From contig NZ_FORF01000017.1 in assembly GCF_900113935.1 (NCBI RefSeq), forward strand, positions 20,747 to 84,746: a DNA stretch of 64,000 bases, in the 5' to 3' direction. Below the pieces are notes generated by a model. The model made no database searches and was not told the origin of the DNA. It was given only the letters and a program-made list of their open reading frames with translations. Below are positions 1 through 7,642 of this stretch, one piece after another; within the stretch, counting starts at the first letter, position 1, and each line of letters begins with the position of its first letter. This stretch comes from Aquamicrobium aerolatum DSM 21857. GTDB lineage: Bacteria; Pseudomonadota; Alphaproteobacteria; Rhizobiales; Rhizobiaceae. The translations under genes were made by a program, and so were the position numbers.

Positions 1-78
1 ATAGCCGACGCCATGCACATCGATGATGCAATGATCATCACCGATTTCGTCCACCGTGCCCTTGAGCTTGCCTATCAT
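1..78 (-). CDS. ruvA: Holliday junction branch migration protein RuvA (5' part only)
   Basis: This is the first 26 codons of RuvA, cut by the window edge. The reverse strand reads [15 protein letters not shown] and then a VHGVGY segment, the typical start of the RuvA OB-fold domain. RuvA tetramers bind four-way junctions and load the RuvB motor for branch migration. The start codon lies 8 nt after the ruvC stop, so the two genes form the usual ruvC-ruvA(-ruvB) operon. Identification is secure; nothing can be said about the missing remainder. Confidence 0.9.
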   Translation of the reverse strand, partial: MIGKLKGTVDEIGDDHCIIDVHGVGY

Positions 79-86
79 GACCTTCC

Positions 87-614
87 CTACCCCGCTTTCG
101 CCATCGCCAACGCGGCGGCCATCCTTCCTGTAACACTCTGACGGTGGTGCGCATGGCATATTGCGATTGCCAATGCATCGGCCGCATCATCGGTGTCGAA
201 TGTCGCCTTGGGCATCAAAACACGCACCATCATGTGAATTTGCTTCTTATCGCCATGGCCGACCCCGATGACCGCCTTCTTCACGGCATTTGGCGCATAT
301 TCCGCAACCTGCAAACCCGCGAGCGCAGGCACCAGCAGCGCGACGCCTCGCGCCTGACCCAGCTTCAACGTAGCAACCGCATCCTTGTTAACAAATGTCT
401 GTTCGACTGCGGCTTCATGTGGCATCTGGCCGTGAACGATCTGGCTGAGGCCGTCATGCAACTGGCACAGCCGGGTCGCAAGCTCCGCCTTGCCGTCAGA
501 CAGGACGGTTCCTGACCCTACAAAACGCAACGAATTTCCCAGGACATCAATGATGCCCCACCCCGTGCGTCGAAGGCCGGGATCTATCCCGATAATACGA
601 ATCGTCTCGTTCAT
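87..614 (-). CDS. ruvC: Crossover junction endodeoxyribonuclease RuvC
   Basis: RuvC is the homodimeric Mg2+-dependent resolvase that nicks Holliday junctions symmetrically in the RuvABC pathway. The 175-aa product has the expected length and RNase-H-like fold signatures: [13 protein letters not shown] near residue 7 with the first catalytic Asp, the [10 protein letters not shown] segment with the catalytic Glu in the middle, and [12 protein letters not shown] near residue 140 with the C-terminal acidic pair. The frame stays open 26 codons upstream, but the Met before [12 protein letters not shown] matches the family start and is used here. ruvA follows after 8 nt, so the two are co-transcribed. 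Confidence 0.95.
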   Translation of the reverse strand: MNETIRIIGIDPGLRRTGWGIIDVLGNSLRFVGSGTVLSDGKAELATRLCQLHDGLSQIVHGQMPHEAAVEQTFVNKDAVATLKLGQARGVALLVPALAGLQVAEYAPNAVKKAVIGVGHGDKKQIHMMVRVLMPKATFDTDDAADALAIAICHAHHRQSVTGRMAAALAMAKAG

Positions 615-749
615 GACACTCACCCTAGCTTGACGGGTAAGGATTGCCATCAGAAAAGTGAACAAACCAGAAACACACACGATCTGGAGCAACCGGAGTG
701 CTGCTTTTGCCCCTAGGCAGCACGAACGACGCGCGCCACAGCCATCTGC

Positions 750-1532
750 ATGAGCGAAATGAGCTTGTGGGCCCTGCCCGAATTCAACACCGCCTATATC
801 CTGCTTCTGGGCGTGATTTTTCTTGCAGGGATCGCTCGCGGCCTCTCCGGCTTTGGGTCCGGCATGATCATTGCGCCGATCGCGGGAGCGATCTACGGCC
901 CGCCGGCGGCGCTCACGCTTCTGGTCCTGATCGACATCGTGCCATCCCTGCCCGTAACGATCCCCGCCTTCCGCATCGCGCGGTGGCGGGAGATCATCCC
1001 GATCCTCTTCGGCATGGTCGTCGGACTTCCGCTCGGTATCTGGATCCTCGTCACTGGAGACGAGCTGTTTCTGCGGTGGCTGATCTGCCTGACGATTCTG
1101 GGCTGCGTGGTGATCTTGTGGCTGCGCTGGACATGGCGCGGCCCTCGCAACCTTGCGGTCTCGTTCGGAATTGGCGGAGTGGCGGGCGTTCTTTCCGGCA
1201 TCGCGTCGATCCCCGGCCCGCCCATCATCGCCTACTGGATGACTTCTGGCCTTCCCGCGATGGTCGTGCGCGCCAATCTTCTGTCGCTGTTCTTCATCTC
1301 GACATTCATCACGCTCGCAAACCTCATCTACGCAGACATCTTTGCGTGGGAGATAGCGATACGCGCGCTGATCGCGGCTCCGATCTATTTCATCGGCATT
1401 TCACTGGGAAGCGCCGCCTTTTCAAAAGGCGGCGAGCGGCTCTATCGTGCGGCCACCTTCATGCTCATTCTGTTGGCCGCCCTGCTGGCTCTGCCAGTCT
1501 TTGACTCTCTGTTCAGCCTTTTTGGCGGGTAG
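750..1532 (+). CDS. TauE/SafE family transporter (sulfite/sulfonate exporter-like)
   Basis: A 260-aa polytopic inner-membrane protein with about eight hydrophobic segments. The N-terminal half has the glycine-rich family pattern [16 protein letters not shown], and the second repeat has [18 protein letters not shown], the inverted two-repeat arrangement of TauE/SafE (formerly DUF81). Members are proposed to export sulfite or small organosulfur/organic anions, but the substrate cannot be read from sequence. It stands alone, divergent from ruvC and convergent with rcdA (17-bp gap). A second, only distantly similar family member lies at 4170-4940. The first Met is used; Met4 is an equally possible start. 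Confidence 0.85.
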   Translation: MSEMSLWALPEFNTAYILLLGVIFLAGIARGLSGFGSGMIIAPIAGAIYGPPAALTLLVLIDIVPSLPVTIPAFRIARWREIIPILFGMVVGLPLGIWILVTGDELFLRWLICLTILGCVVILWLRWTWRGPRNLAVSFGIGGVAGVLSGIASIPGPPIIAYWMTSGLPAMVVRANLLSLFFISTFITLANLIYADIFAWEIAIRALIAAPIYFIGISLGSAAFSKGGERLYRAATFMLILLAALLALPVFDSLFSLFGG

Positions 1533-1549
1533 CCCCCGCCACTTGCTGG

Positions 1550-2083
1550 TCAGTTGCGCCCAAATGCGGTGTGAAGAAGATTGATCTGGTCGGAAACCGG
1601 ATTGCCACGGCGTACCGTGGTCGAGACGGCAGGTGCCATCGGATCGGTATCGAGATCCTCATCGACGCGCCGCACCAGTGCCTGCAGTCGCAACGAGTGC
1701 TCGACGATCGAACGAAAATCGCCCGGCAATTCGACCCAGCCCGGCGTATCCTGTGGCGCCGACGCCGTGTCGAGGCGCACCTTGGTCTTTTCGGCAGCCA
1801 CCTGGTCACGTGTCATCTCGCCGGCATTTGCCGCGCGCTGAAGCAACAACCACGACGCAACCTGCATCAGCCGGGTGGTCAGGCGCATGGATTCTGCAGC
1901 GTAGAGCGTGGCGGCAATCCGTGACAGTTCCTTGGCCGCAACGCGGCCATCGCCATCCAGATACTCGGCGGCGCGCTCTACCAGGCCCATGCCCTCATTG
2001 TAAAGGGGTTTGAACGAGTCGGTATAGACCCGCCTTTCGGCGAGCTTGATCGTGTTGCCGCTCTGGAAACCCTGCTCGTGCAT
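1550..2083 (-). CDS. rcdA: RcdA-like protein (DUF1465), adaptor for CtrA degradation
   Basis: A 177-aa cytosolic protein of the DUF1465 family, whose founding member is Caulobacter RcdA. RcdA works with CpdR and PopA to deliver CtrA and other clients to ClpXP. The conserved core is visible: YNEGMGLVERAAEYLDG, then ESMRLTTRLMQVASWLLLQRA, then a helix ending in RDQVAAEK. The C-terminal tail after about residue 140 is poorly conserved, as is usual. The frame is open far upstream, but the Met before HEQGFQSGNT gives family length. About 125 nt upstream of the start is a TTAA-N7-TTAA element, fitting CtrA control of its own degradation adaptor. Confidence 0.85.
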   Translation of the reverse strand: MHEQGFQSGNTIKLAERRVYTDSFKPLYNEGMGLVERAAEYLDGDGRVAAKELSRIAATLYAAESMRLTTRLMQVASWLLLQRAANAGEMTRDQVAAEKTKVRLDTASAPQDTPGWVELPGDFRSIVEHSLRLQALVRRVDEDLDTDPMAPAVSTTVRRGNPVSDQINLLHTAFGRN

Positions 2084-2205
2084 GAAACCCACACCCCGTA
2101 AACTTACAACGCCACTGCGTTTAGAATGACAGCGGCCCAAGGCGCGCTGACTAAACGAGCCCGACGGGAATTTGATCCCCTCATGACGCAAACGCAAGCA
2201 CATGT

Positions 2206-2220
2206 TTAATGAAGGGTTAA
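2206..2220 (-). promoter_or_regulatory. CtrA-type box upstream of rcdA
   Basis: TTAA (2206-2209), seven bases, TTAA (2217-2220) matches the full bipartite CtrA recognition consensus TTAA-N7-TTAA. Read towards rcdA it is TTAACCCTTCATTAAAC. It lies about 125 nt before the rcdA start codon. Rcd/CpdR modules are known CtrA-linked cell-cycle genes; the assignment here rests on the motif and its position. Confidence 0.65.
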
Positions 2221-2249
2221 TGCGATAGGCCGTCGACATGACAGCCAGA

Positions 2250-2352
2250 AAACAAAAAAAGAGCCGCAAAAGGCGGCTCTCAGGAGTTAAACAGGGAGGC
2301 GTCAAACGGAGTGGCCAAGCCACTCGGTAAGAATCCAGATCACTGGATACCC
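2250..2352 (-). ncRNA. Candidate trans-acting sRNA with three hairpins and anti-SD stretches
   Basis: No coding frame explains this interval, but on the reverse strand it has the build of a bacterial trans-acting sRNA. Hairpin 1 is ATCCAG-loop-CTGGAT (2333-2348). Hairpin 2 is GAGTGGC-TTG-GCCACTC (2309-2325). A single-stranded linker holds CCTCCC (2294-2299) and CTCCTG (2281-2286), both complementary to ribosome-binding sites. Hairpin 3 is a perfect rho-independent terminator with seven consecutive U. A CtrA-type box at 2373-2388 sits where a -35 region would fall if transcription starts near 2350. The start site is estimated. It could instead be a long 3' tail of the acyl-CoA synthetase mRNA. 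Confidence 0.5.
2251..2280 (-). terminator. Rho-independent terminator
   Basis: On the reverse strand a 7-bp stem GAGCCGC/GCGGCTC with a short T-rich loop is followed by TTTTTTTGTTTTC. It ends the candidate sRNA and would also stop read-through from the acyl-CoA synthetase gene, isolating rcdA as its own transcription unit. Confidence 0.85.
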
Positions 2353-2372
2353 ACAAATATCACATATGAAGC

Positions 2373-2388
2373 TTAACCAAACCTTAAC
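2373..2388 (-). promoter_or_regulatory. CtrA-type box (TTAA-N7-TTAAC)
   Basis: TTAACCAAACCTTAAC on the plus strand is an exact match to the extended CtrA consensus TTAA-N7-TTAAC. It is the second such element within 170 bp. It lies about 20-40 nt upstream of the inferred 5' end of the sRNA, the position CtrA normally takes when it activates. The flanking intergenic bases 2389-2477 show no other clear signal. Confidence 0.65.
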
Positions 2389-2477
2389 ACGGTGACTGGC
2401 ATTGCAGAAAAATGTGCCATCGGGAGACAGTCGCGCTGCTGACGGGCTCCATTTGAAGGGGGCATAAACACTCCGCC

Positions 2478-4118
2478 TCAAAGGCGCTTGGCCATCTCAC
2501 GCAACACGAATTTCTGGATTTTTCCAGTCGAGGTCTTTGGGATCTCCACGAACACGACCGTGCGTGGACATTTGAACCGCGCAAGCAGCGAGCGGCAATG
2601 CTCGATGATGTCTTCCTCGGTTGCCGTCTGGCCAGACTTGAGCTCGACATAGGCCACGGGCGTCTCGCCCCACTTGTCGTCGGCCCGCGCCACCACAGCA
2701 CAGGATGAAACTGCCTTGTGCTTGTAGATCGCATCCTCGACCTCAATCGAGGAGATATTCTCCCCGCCGGAGATGATGATATCCTTCGACCTGTCCTTGA
2801 GCTGGATATAGCCATCGGGATGCATGACGCCGAGGTCTCCGGAATGGAACCACCCGCCCGCAAATGCCTCTTCCGTGGCCGTCCGATTCTTGAGGTACCC
2901 CTTCATAACGATGTTGCCGCGCATCATCACTTCACCAATGGTCTCACCATCGGCGGGTGTTTCCTCCATTGTTATCGGATCGCGCACACTCAATCCGTCA
3001 AGGGCAGCGTAACGAACACCCTGGCGCGCCTTCTTCGAGTTGCGCGCGTCGCGCTCCAAACCGTCCCAATCGGAATGCCATTCATTGACCACCGCAGGAC
3101 CATAGGTCTCGGTCAGGCCGTAAAGATGCGTGACTGCAAACCCGGCATCTGCCATGCCAGCCAGAACAGCTTCAGGTGGCGGGGCAGCAGCCGTATTGAA
3201 CGTCACGATCTGGTCAAAGCTGCGCTTCTCGTCATCCTTGGCGTTGATCAGGGCCGACATGACCACCGGCGCTCCACACAGATGGGTTACGCCATGGTCA
3301 GCAATGGCATCGAACATCGCCTTCGCCCGAACCCAGCGCAGGCAGACATGAGTGCCAGCGGTGATCGCGAGCGTCCAGGGAAAGCACCAGCCGTTGCAAT
3401 GGAACATTGGCAACGTCCACAGATAGACCGGGTGTTTGCCCATCCCGGCATGAACTGTGTTTGAAAAAGCCATCAGCGCCGCGCCGCGGTGATGATAGAC
3501 GACCCCTTTCGGATTGCCCGTTGTGCCCGACGTATAGTTGAGCGCAATCGAATCCCATTCGTCGTCGGGCATCGACCACCGGAAATTCTCGTCGCCAGAT
3601 TCGACGAACTCCTCATAGTCCAGCATTCCGATACGCTCACCCTTGCTGTAGGGCGCATCGACATCGAAGTCCGGGTCGTCATAGTCGATCACCAATGGCT
3701 TGACGCTTGTCAGCGTCAGCGCCTGCTTCACGACCGGCGAGAACTCCCGATCGACGATCAGGATCTTCGTCTCGGCATGGTCAAGCTGAAAAGCAATGAT
3801 TGCGGCATCAAGGCGCGTATTCAGGGAATGCAGCACGCCTTTGACCATCGGCACCCCGAAATGGGCTTCCAGCATCGGCGGCGTATTCGACAGCATCACC
3901 GAGACGGTATCGCCCTTGCCGATACCACGCCGCGCCAGAGCGGAGGCGAGTTTCAGCGAGCGCCGCCAGAAATCTCGATAGCTGACGCGCTGCGCACCAT
4001 GAATGATGGCAAGCTGATCGGGATAGGCCTTGGCCGCACGCTCCAAGTAACTGAGCGGCGTCAGAGGCTGAAAGTTGGCCGGGTTCTTGCCAAGATCTGT
4101 CTCGTAGGGATTGGTCAT
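2478..4118 (-). CDS. AMP-forming acyl-CoA synthetase
   Basis: A 546-aa member of the ANL superfamily. It makes an acyl-adenylate from ATP and a carboxylate, then transfers the acyl group to CoA. The P-loop YTSGTTGNPKGVVYHH is near residue 185, the YGLTETYG motif near 330, GWFHSGDLG near 425, and the C-terminal KTSTGKIQK with the catalytic Lys near 530. The SYLERAAKAYPDQ and LNTRLDA patterns are those of the AlkK/DmdB-like branch (medium-chain or methylmercaptopropionate ligases), but the substrate is not certain. The Met before TNPYETDLG is chosen because a perfect AGGAGG (4126-4131) lies 7 nt ahead. It is probably co-transcribed with the TauE gene just upstream. Confidence 0.9.
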   Translation of the reverse strand: MTNPYETDLGKNPANFQPLTPLSYLERAAKAYPDQLAIIHGAQRVSYRDFWRRSLKLASALARRGIGKGDTVSVMLSNTPPMLEAHFGVPMVKGVLHSLNTRLDAAIIAFQLDHAETKILIVDREFSPVVKQALTLTSVKPLVIDYDDPDFDVDAPYSKGERIGMLDYEEFVESGDENFRWSMPDDEWDSIALNYTSGTTGNPKGVVYHHRGAALMAFSNTVHAGMGKHPVYLWTLPMFHCNGWCFPWTLAITAGTHVCLRWVRAKAMFDAIADHGVTHLCGAPVVMSALINAKDDEKRSFDQIVTFNTAAAPPPEAVLAGMADAGFAVTHLYGLTETYGPAVVNEWHSDWDGLERDARNSKKARQGVRYAALDGLSVRDPITMEETPADGETIGEVMMRGNIVMKGYLKNRTATEEAFAGGWFHSGDLGVMHPDGYIQLKDRSKDIIISGGENISSIEVEDAIYKHKAVSSCAVVARADDKWGETPVAYVELKSGQTATEEDIIEHCRSLLARFKCPRTVVFVEIPKTSTGKIQKFVLREMAKRL

Positions 4119-4169
4119 CTGGTAGCCTCCTGATCGGCGCGGATTATGCACATCCGAACCGAGCCGTCA

Positions 4170-4940
4170 TTACCCCCAGAGCTGGAAAATGCCGTCCCAA
4201 GTCAGCTTGAGGCCAACAACCAGCGCAAGGATATACATGAACGGATAAAACAGCGCAGGCCGCATCCGCCGGACAATCCATGCACCCGCAAGAATTGCAA
4301 CCGGGGCGACTGGTGCCAGCACGGCCGATGCAGCCAGCGTAGCAGGATCAAACTGCCCGAGCATGAAATACGGCACCAGCTTCACCGTGTTGAGCACGGC
4401 AAAGAAGATGACACTGGTTCCGACATAGAGGGCCGGTGGCTGCTTCAGCGGCAATGCATAGACCTGATAGGGCGGACCACCGGCATGCGCAACGAAACTT
4501 GTAAAGCCTGTGATCAGGCTCCAGACCGCAGCCTTCACGACATTGTGCGGCGCGGCGCGCTCACCGGAAGCGATCTTTTGCCAGATCCAACGAGCGAAAA
4601 ACGCGATGGCGACAATACCGACAATCAAACGCACCATACTGGCTGAAACCATCGCTGCGGTCAGCCATCCCAGCGCAAGGCCAGCCATCGCCCCCGGCAT
4701 CATCAGTTTGAGGGTGACCGTGTCGCGCTCTCCGCGCCATGTCCACAGTGACACCGCGTCCATCAGAACGAGGATCGGGAGCAGGATCGCAGCTGCCTGC
4801 ACCGGTGACATAACCAAAGACATCAACGGCACGCCCATCAGCGCCATCGCACCGCCAAGGCCACCCTTGGCCAGCCCCACCAGCATGACCGCAGGTATGG
4901 CGGCGGCATAAAACCACGGATCGGTCAGTAAGTCATGCAC
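4170..4940 (-). CDS. TauE/SafE family transporter
   Basis: A polytopic membrane protein (256 aa from the GTG chosen here) with the TauE/SafE repeat motifs VGLAKGGLGGAMALMGVPL in the N-terminal half and TGFTSFVAHAGGPPYQVY in the second half. It is predicted to move sulfite, sulfonates or small organic anions across the inner membrane. The GTG at 4940 is preferred because a GGGGGAG tract precedes it, while the ATG at 4979 has no visible ribosome-binding site; the frame is open to that ATG. It lies 51 nt upstream of the acyl-CoA synthetase on the same strand, so uptake/export and activation of a related acid may be coupled. That is inference only. Confidence 0.85.
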   Translation of the reverse strand: MHDLLTDPWFYAAAIPAVMLVGLAKGGLGGAMALMGVPLMSLVMSPVQAAAILLPILVLMDAVSLWTWRGERDTVTLKLMMPGAMAGLALGWLTAAMVSASMVRLIVGIVAIAFFARWIWQKIASGERAAPHNVVKAAVWSLITGFTSFVAHAGGPPYQVYALPLKQPPALYVGTSVIFFAVLNTVKLVPYFMLGQFDPATLAASAVLAPVAPVAILAGAWIVRRMRPALFYPFMYILALVVGLKLTWDGIFQLWG

Positions 4941-5120
4941 TGCTATGGCATCTCCCCCGGGGAAGCTCCTTAGCTGCATTTGCCGTCATCAGCAACGCGC
5001 CGGCGCCAGCCTCGCGATGACGAACACGGCCGTCAGCGCTGTTCAAACGGTCACGGTTGTTCTATGCCCAATTCCTACCATGATCCCCCGCCATTTGGGG
5101 CAGAACTGCGCAGGAAAGCC

Positions 5121-5768
5121 ATGAACCCCACCCAAGCGCCAAACCGCTGCCGCCTCGTTCTTATCGCGCCGCCCTCGTCGTCTCCCGAGCGCGTTCTTTC
5201 CGCCTTGGCAGGGGGCGATGTCGCGTCGCTGATCCTGCCGCAAGGTGAAATCGATGACGCAACCTTCCAGTCGTTTGCCGAAAAAATCGTGCCTGCAGCC
5301 CAGCAAGAGGGTGTCGCGGTGATCCTGGCAGGCGAACCGCGCATCGCAGCACGCGTCCATGCCGACGGCATCCACGTCGAAGGATCGAAGGACACGATCG
5401 GCGACCTCATCGAGAAGCATCAGGGCAAGATGATGGTAGGCTCTGGTGGTGTGACGACCCGCGACGATGCCCTCGAGCTCGGCGAGCTCCAGCCAGACTA
5501 CATTTTTTTTGGCCGCTTCAACTACGACAACAAGCCAGAACCCCACCCGCGCAATCTTAAACTCGGCGGCTGGTGGTCGGAGATGGTCGAAGTGCCCTGC
5601 ATCGTTCTTGCAGGCTCCACGATCGAAAGTGTTATCGACGTCGCTGCTGCCGGGGTCGACTTCGTGGCGGTTTCGGCCGCGGTTTATGGCGATGGGATTG
5701 ACCCTGCCGTTGCCGTTGCCCGCGCCAACGCCCTTCTCGAAGAACAAGCACCGCAATTCGAAAGCTGA
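5121..5768 (+). CDS. Thiamine-phosphate-synthase-like (ThiE fold) protein, probably diverged
   Basis: A 215-aa predicted TIM-barrel protein related to thiamine phosphate synthase. ThiE-like landmarks are ADGIHVEGS in place of the usual GVHLGQ region, GSGGVTTRDDALELGE in place of the GxSxH helix, and a final AAAGVDFVAVSAAVYG in place of the phosphate-binding GADxVAVVSAI. The canonical His and the thiazole-phosphate loop are not recognisable, so TMP synthase activity is doubtful. The Met before NPTQAPNR follows AGGAAA and gives the family length. It lies 8 bp before the Sel1 gene and is probably co-transcribed with it. Confidence 0.7.
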   Translation: MNPTQAPNRCRLVLIAPPSSSPERVLSALAGGDVASLILPQGEIDDATFQSFAEKIVPAAQQEGVAVILAGEPRIAARVHADGIHVEGSKDTIGDLIEKHQGKMMVGSGGVTTRDDALELGELQPDYIFFGRFNYDNKPEPHPRNLKLGGWWSEMVEVPCIVLAGSTIESVIDVAAAGVDFVAVSAAVYGDGIDPAVAVARANALLEEQAPQFES

Positions 5769-5776
5769 CGAGTGCC

Positions 5777-6751
5777 ATGCGCCACGCTGCGATCCCTCTC
5801 ATCCTTGCCCTCTCCGCCCTGCCCGCGCTAGCGCAGGAGACCGAGAGCGGCGCCGAGAATGGTCCGGACGGCGCGCGCGTGACCGCACCGACGCTGGAGG
5901 CGGTCGACCCTGGCAGGTTTGCAACGCGTCCTTCGGATATCGCCTATGGCGCCTTTCAACGCGGCTACTACATCACGGCGCTCAACCTTGCCTCGCCGCT
6001 GGCGCTGCAGGGGGATCCGGCTGCCCAAACACTGGTTGCCGAAATTTATTCGCGCGGACTTGGGGTTCAGCGCGACCCGATCCGCGCTGCCGAATTCTAC
6101 GAAAAGGCAGCAGAACAGAACGTTCCCGAGGCGCTGTTCCAGTTTGCGATGATGCTGCTCGAGGACAGTCCAGAATTTAAGGACGCCGAACGCGGCTACG
6201 ATCTGATGAAACGCGCCGCAGAAGCCGGCCACCGTCTTGCCCAGTTCAATCTTGCGCAGATGATCGTCGCCCGCAGCACGACAGAAAGCGGCCTCGCACA
6301 GGCAGCGGTCTATTATGAGAAAGCCGCAGAAGCCGGCCTGCCAGATGCTCAATACGCAATGGCGCAACTGTACCGCACCGGTCGTGGCGGCAAGGCAGTA
6401 GATCCTGAAAAGGCTCGTCTTTGGCTTGAAAAGGCTGCCGCGCAGAACTTCGACACAGCGCAGATCGAATTTGGCACCGAATTGGTCGAGAGCAACGGCG
6501 GCCCCGATGTGGATGAAGCCGGTTTTGGCTGGCTGATGCGCGCCGCACAAGCCGGAAATCCCGCTGCCCAGAACCGTGTCGCCAAGCTTTACCGCTCAGG
6601 CGTTGGTGTCGAGGCTGACCGCGTAACCGCTGTCGCCTGGTATTTGCGCGCGCGCCGCGCGGGCCTCATCGACCCCCTCATGGAGGACCAGATCGACGGC
6701 CTCACAGAAGACGAGCTGAAGCTGGCTAATTCGCGCGCAGCCGTGCTCTGA
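5777..6751 (+). CDS. Secreted Sel1-repeat (TPR-like) protein
   Basis: A 324-aa protein starting with a clear Sec signal peptide (MRHAAIPLILALSALPALA, cleavage before QE). After a short acidic linker come about six Sel1 repeats, each with the pattern A...Y..G.G...D...A..W...AA..G, for example AEIYSRGLGVQRDPIRAAEF and AKLYRSGVGVEADRVTAVAW. Sel1 solenoids are protein-interaction scaffolds; in rhizobia such periplasmic proteins act in envelope signalling or exopolysaccharide control, but no specific role can be assigned. It is probably in an operon with the preceding ThiE-like gene. A GC-rich hairpin with a short U run follows it. Confidence 0.85.
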   Translation: MRHAAIPLILALSALPALAQETESGAENGPDGARVTAPTLEAVDPGRFATRPSDIAYGAFQRGYYITALNLASPLALQGDPAAQTLVAEIYSRGLGVQRDPIRAAEFYEKAAEQNVPEALFQFAMMLLEDSPEFKDAERGYDLMKRAAEAGHRLAQFNLAQMIVARSTTESGLAQAAVYYEKAAEAGLPDAQYAMAQLYRTGRGGKAVDPEKARLWLEKAAAQNFDTAQIEFGTELVESNGGPDVDEAGFGWLMRAAQAGNPAAQNRVAKLYRSGVGVEADRVTAVAWYLRARRAGLIDPLMEDQIDGLTEDELKLANSRAAVL

Positions 6752-6837
6752 CGGCATGGCCCCAAAGGGCCAAAGCAACAGGATATGCGCACTCTCTTGC
6801 TTCAAGGGCCAATTTGTGGTCTTGGAAGCGCCGATAC

Positions 6838-6863
6838 GCGCGCCCGCTTAGGCGCGCCCTTTT
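6838..6863 (+). terminator. Rho-independent terminator after the Sel1 gene
   Basis: A 7-bp stem GCGCGCC/GGCGCGC with loop CGCTTA is followed by CCTTTTAG. The U tract is short, so termination may be partial and some read-through into efp is possible. Confidence 0.6.
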
Positions 6864-6881
6864 AGATTCCGGAACAGAGCA

Positions 6882-7445
6882 ATGGCAAAGATCAACGGCA
6901 ACGAAATCCGTCCGGGCAATGTTATCGAACACGATGGCGGCCTTTGGGTGGCAGTTAGGACCAACGCGGTAAAGCCTGGCAAGGGCGGCGCCTACAATCA
7001 GGTCGAACTCAAGAACCTCATCAACGGCACCAAGCTCAACGAGCGCTTCCGCGCTGCGGAAACAGTCGAGCGTGTACGTCTGGAGCAGAAGGACTTCACG
7101 TTCCTTTACGAGCAGGGCGAGGCTCTGGTGTTCATGGACGATGAGAGCTACGAGCAGCTCGAACTGGAGAAGGATTTCGTGGGCGACCGCGCGGCGTTCC
7201 TTCAGGACGGCATGAAAGTGACCGTGGAACTGCACGAAGAGCGCCCGATCGGCATCAAGCTTCCAGACCAGGTGACGCTGACCATCACTGAAGCCGATCC
7301 GGTCGTGAAAGGCCAGACGGCTGCATCGTCCTATAAGCCGGCGATGCTCGAAAACGGCATTCGCGTTCTGGTCCCGCCATTCATCTCCTCGGGTGAAAAG
7401 ATCATCGTCGACACCAACGAGATCACCTATATCAGCCGCGCCTGA
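6882..7445 (+). CDS. efp: Translation elongation factor P
   Basis: A 187-aa EF-P of standard length with the three beta-barrel domains. It enters the ribosomal E site and rescues ribosomes stalled at polyproline stretches. The modified-lysine loop is intact in domain I ([15 protein letters not shown], residues about 30-44). The C-terminal OB domain ends with [17 protein letters not shown], the family signature region. Such EF-Ps are usually lysylated by EpmA/EpmB; neither gene is in the window. suhB follows 197 bp downstream, the usual rhizobial order. Confidence 0.97.
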   Translation: MAKINGNEIRPGNVIEHDGGLWVAVRTNAVKPGKGGAYNQVELKNLINGTKLNERFRAAETVERVRLEQKDFTFLYEQGEALVFMDDESYEQLELEKDFVGDRAAFLQDGMKVTVELHEERPIGIKLPDQVTLTITEADPVVKGQTAASSYKPAMLENGIRVLVPPFISSGEKIIVDTNEITYISRA

Positions 7446-7463
7446 ACCAGCACATCGACGATT

Positions 7464-7492
7464 GATGGCGGGCTGAAGATGCAGCCCCCATC
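7464..7492 (+). other. Hairpin downstream of efp
   Basis: GATGG-C-GGGCTG / GCAGCCC-CCATC forms a two-part stem 20 nt after the efp stop. No U tract follows, so it may be a 3'-end stabiliser or a weak terminator. The rest of the efp-suhB gap shows no further clear signal. Confidence 0.4.
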
Positions 7493-7642
7493 AAGATCGC
7501 CGCTTCCGTTCTCCCGGTTGTCCAACGTGCTCCCGGTGTAGAAAGACGCTCAGGACATTTGACAGAGCAGCGGTGTCGTCCGAAAACGGACTCTCATTGA
7601 CCCGTTCCCCTTGTCGCCAGCATACGCTTTCGGAGATACTTC

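Noticed and set aside
1524..1540. GGCGGG/CCCGCC hairpin at the TauE stop as a terminator
   Set aside because: No U tract follows on either strand, only A on the reverse strand.
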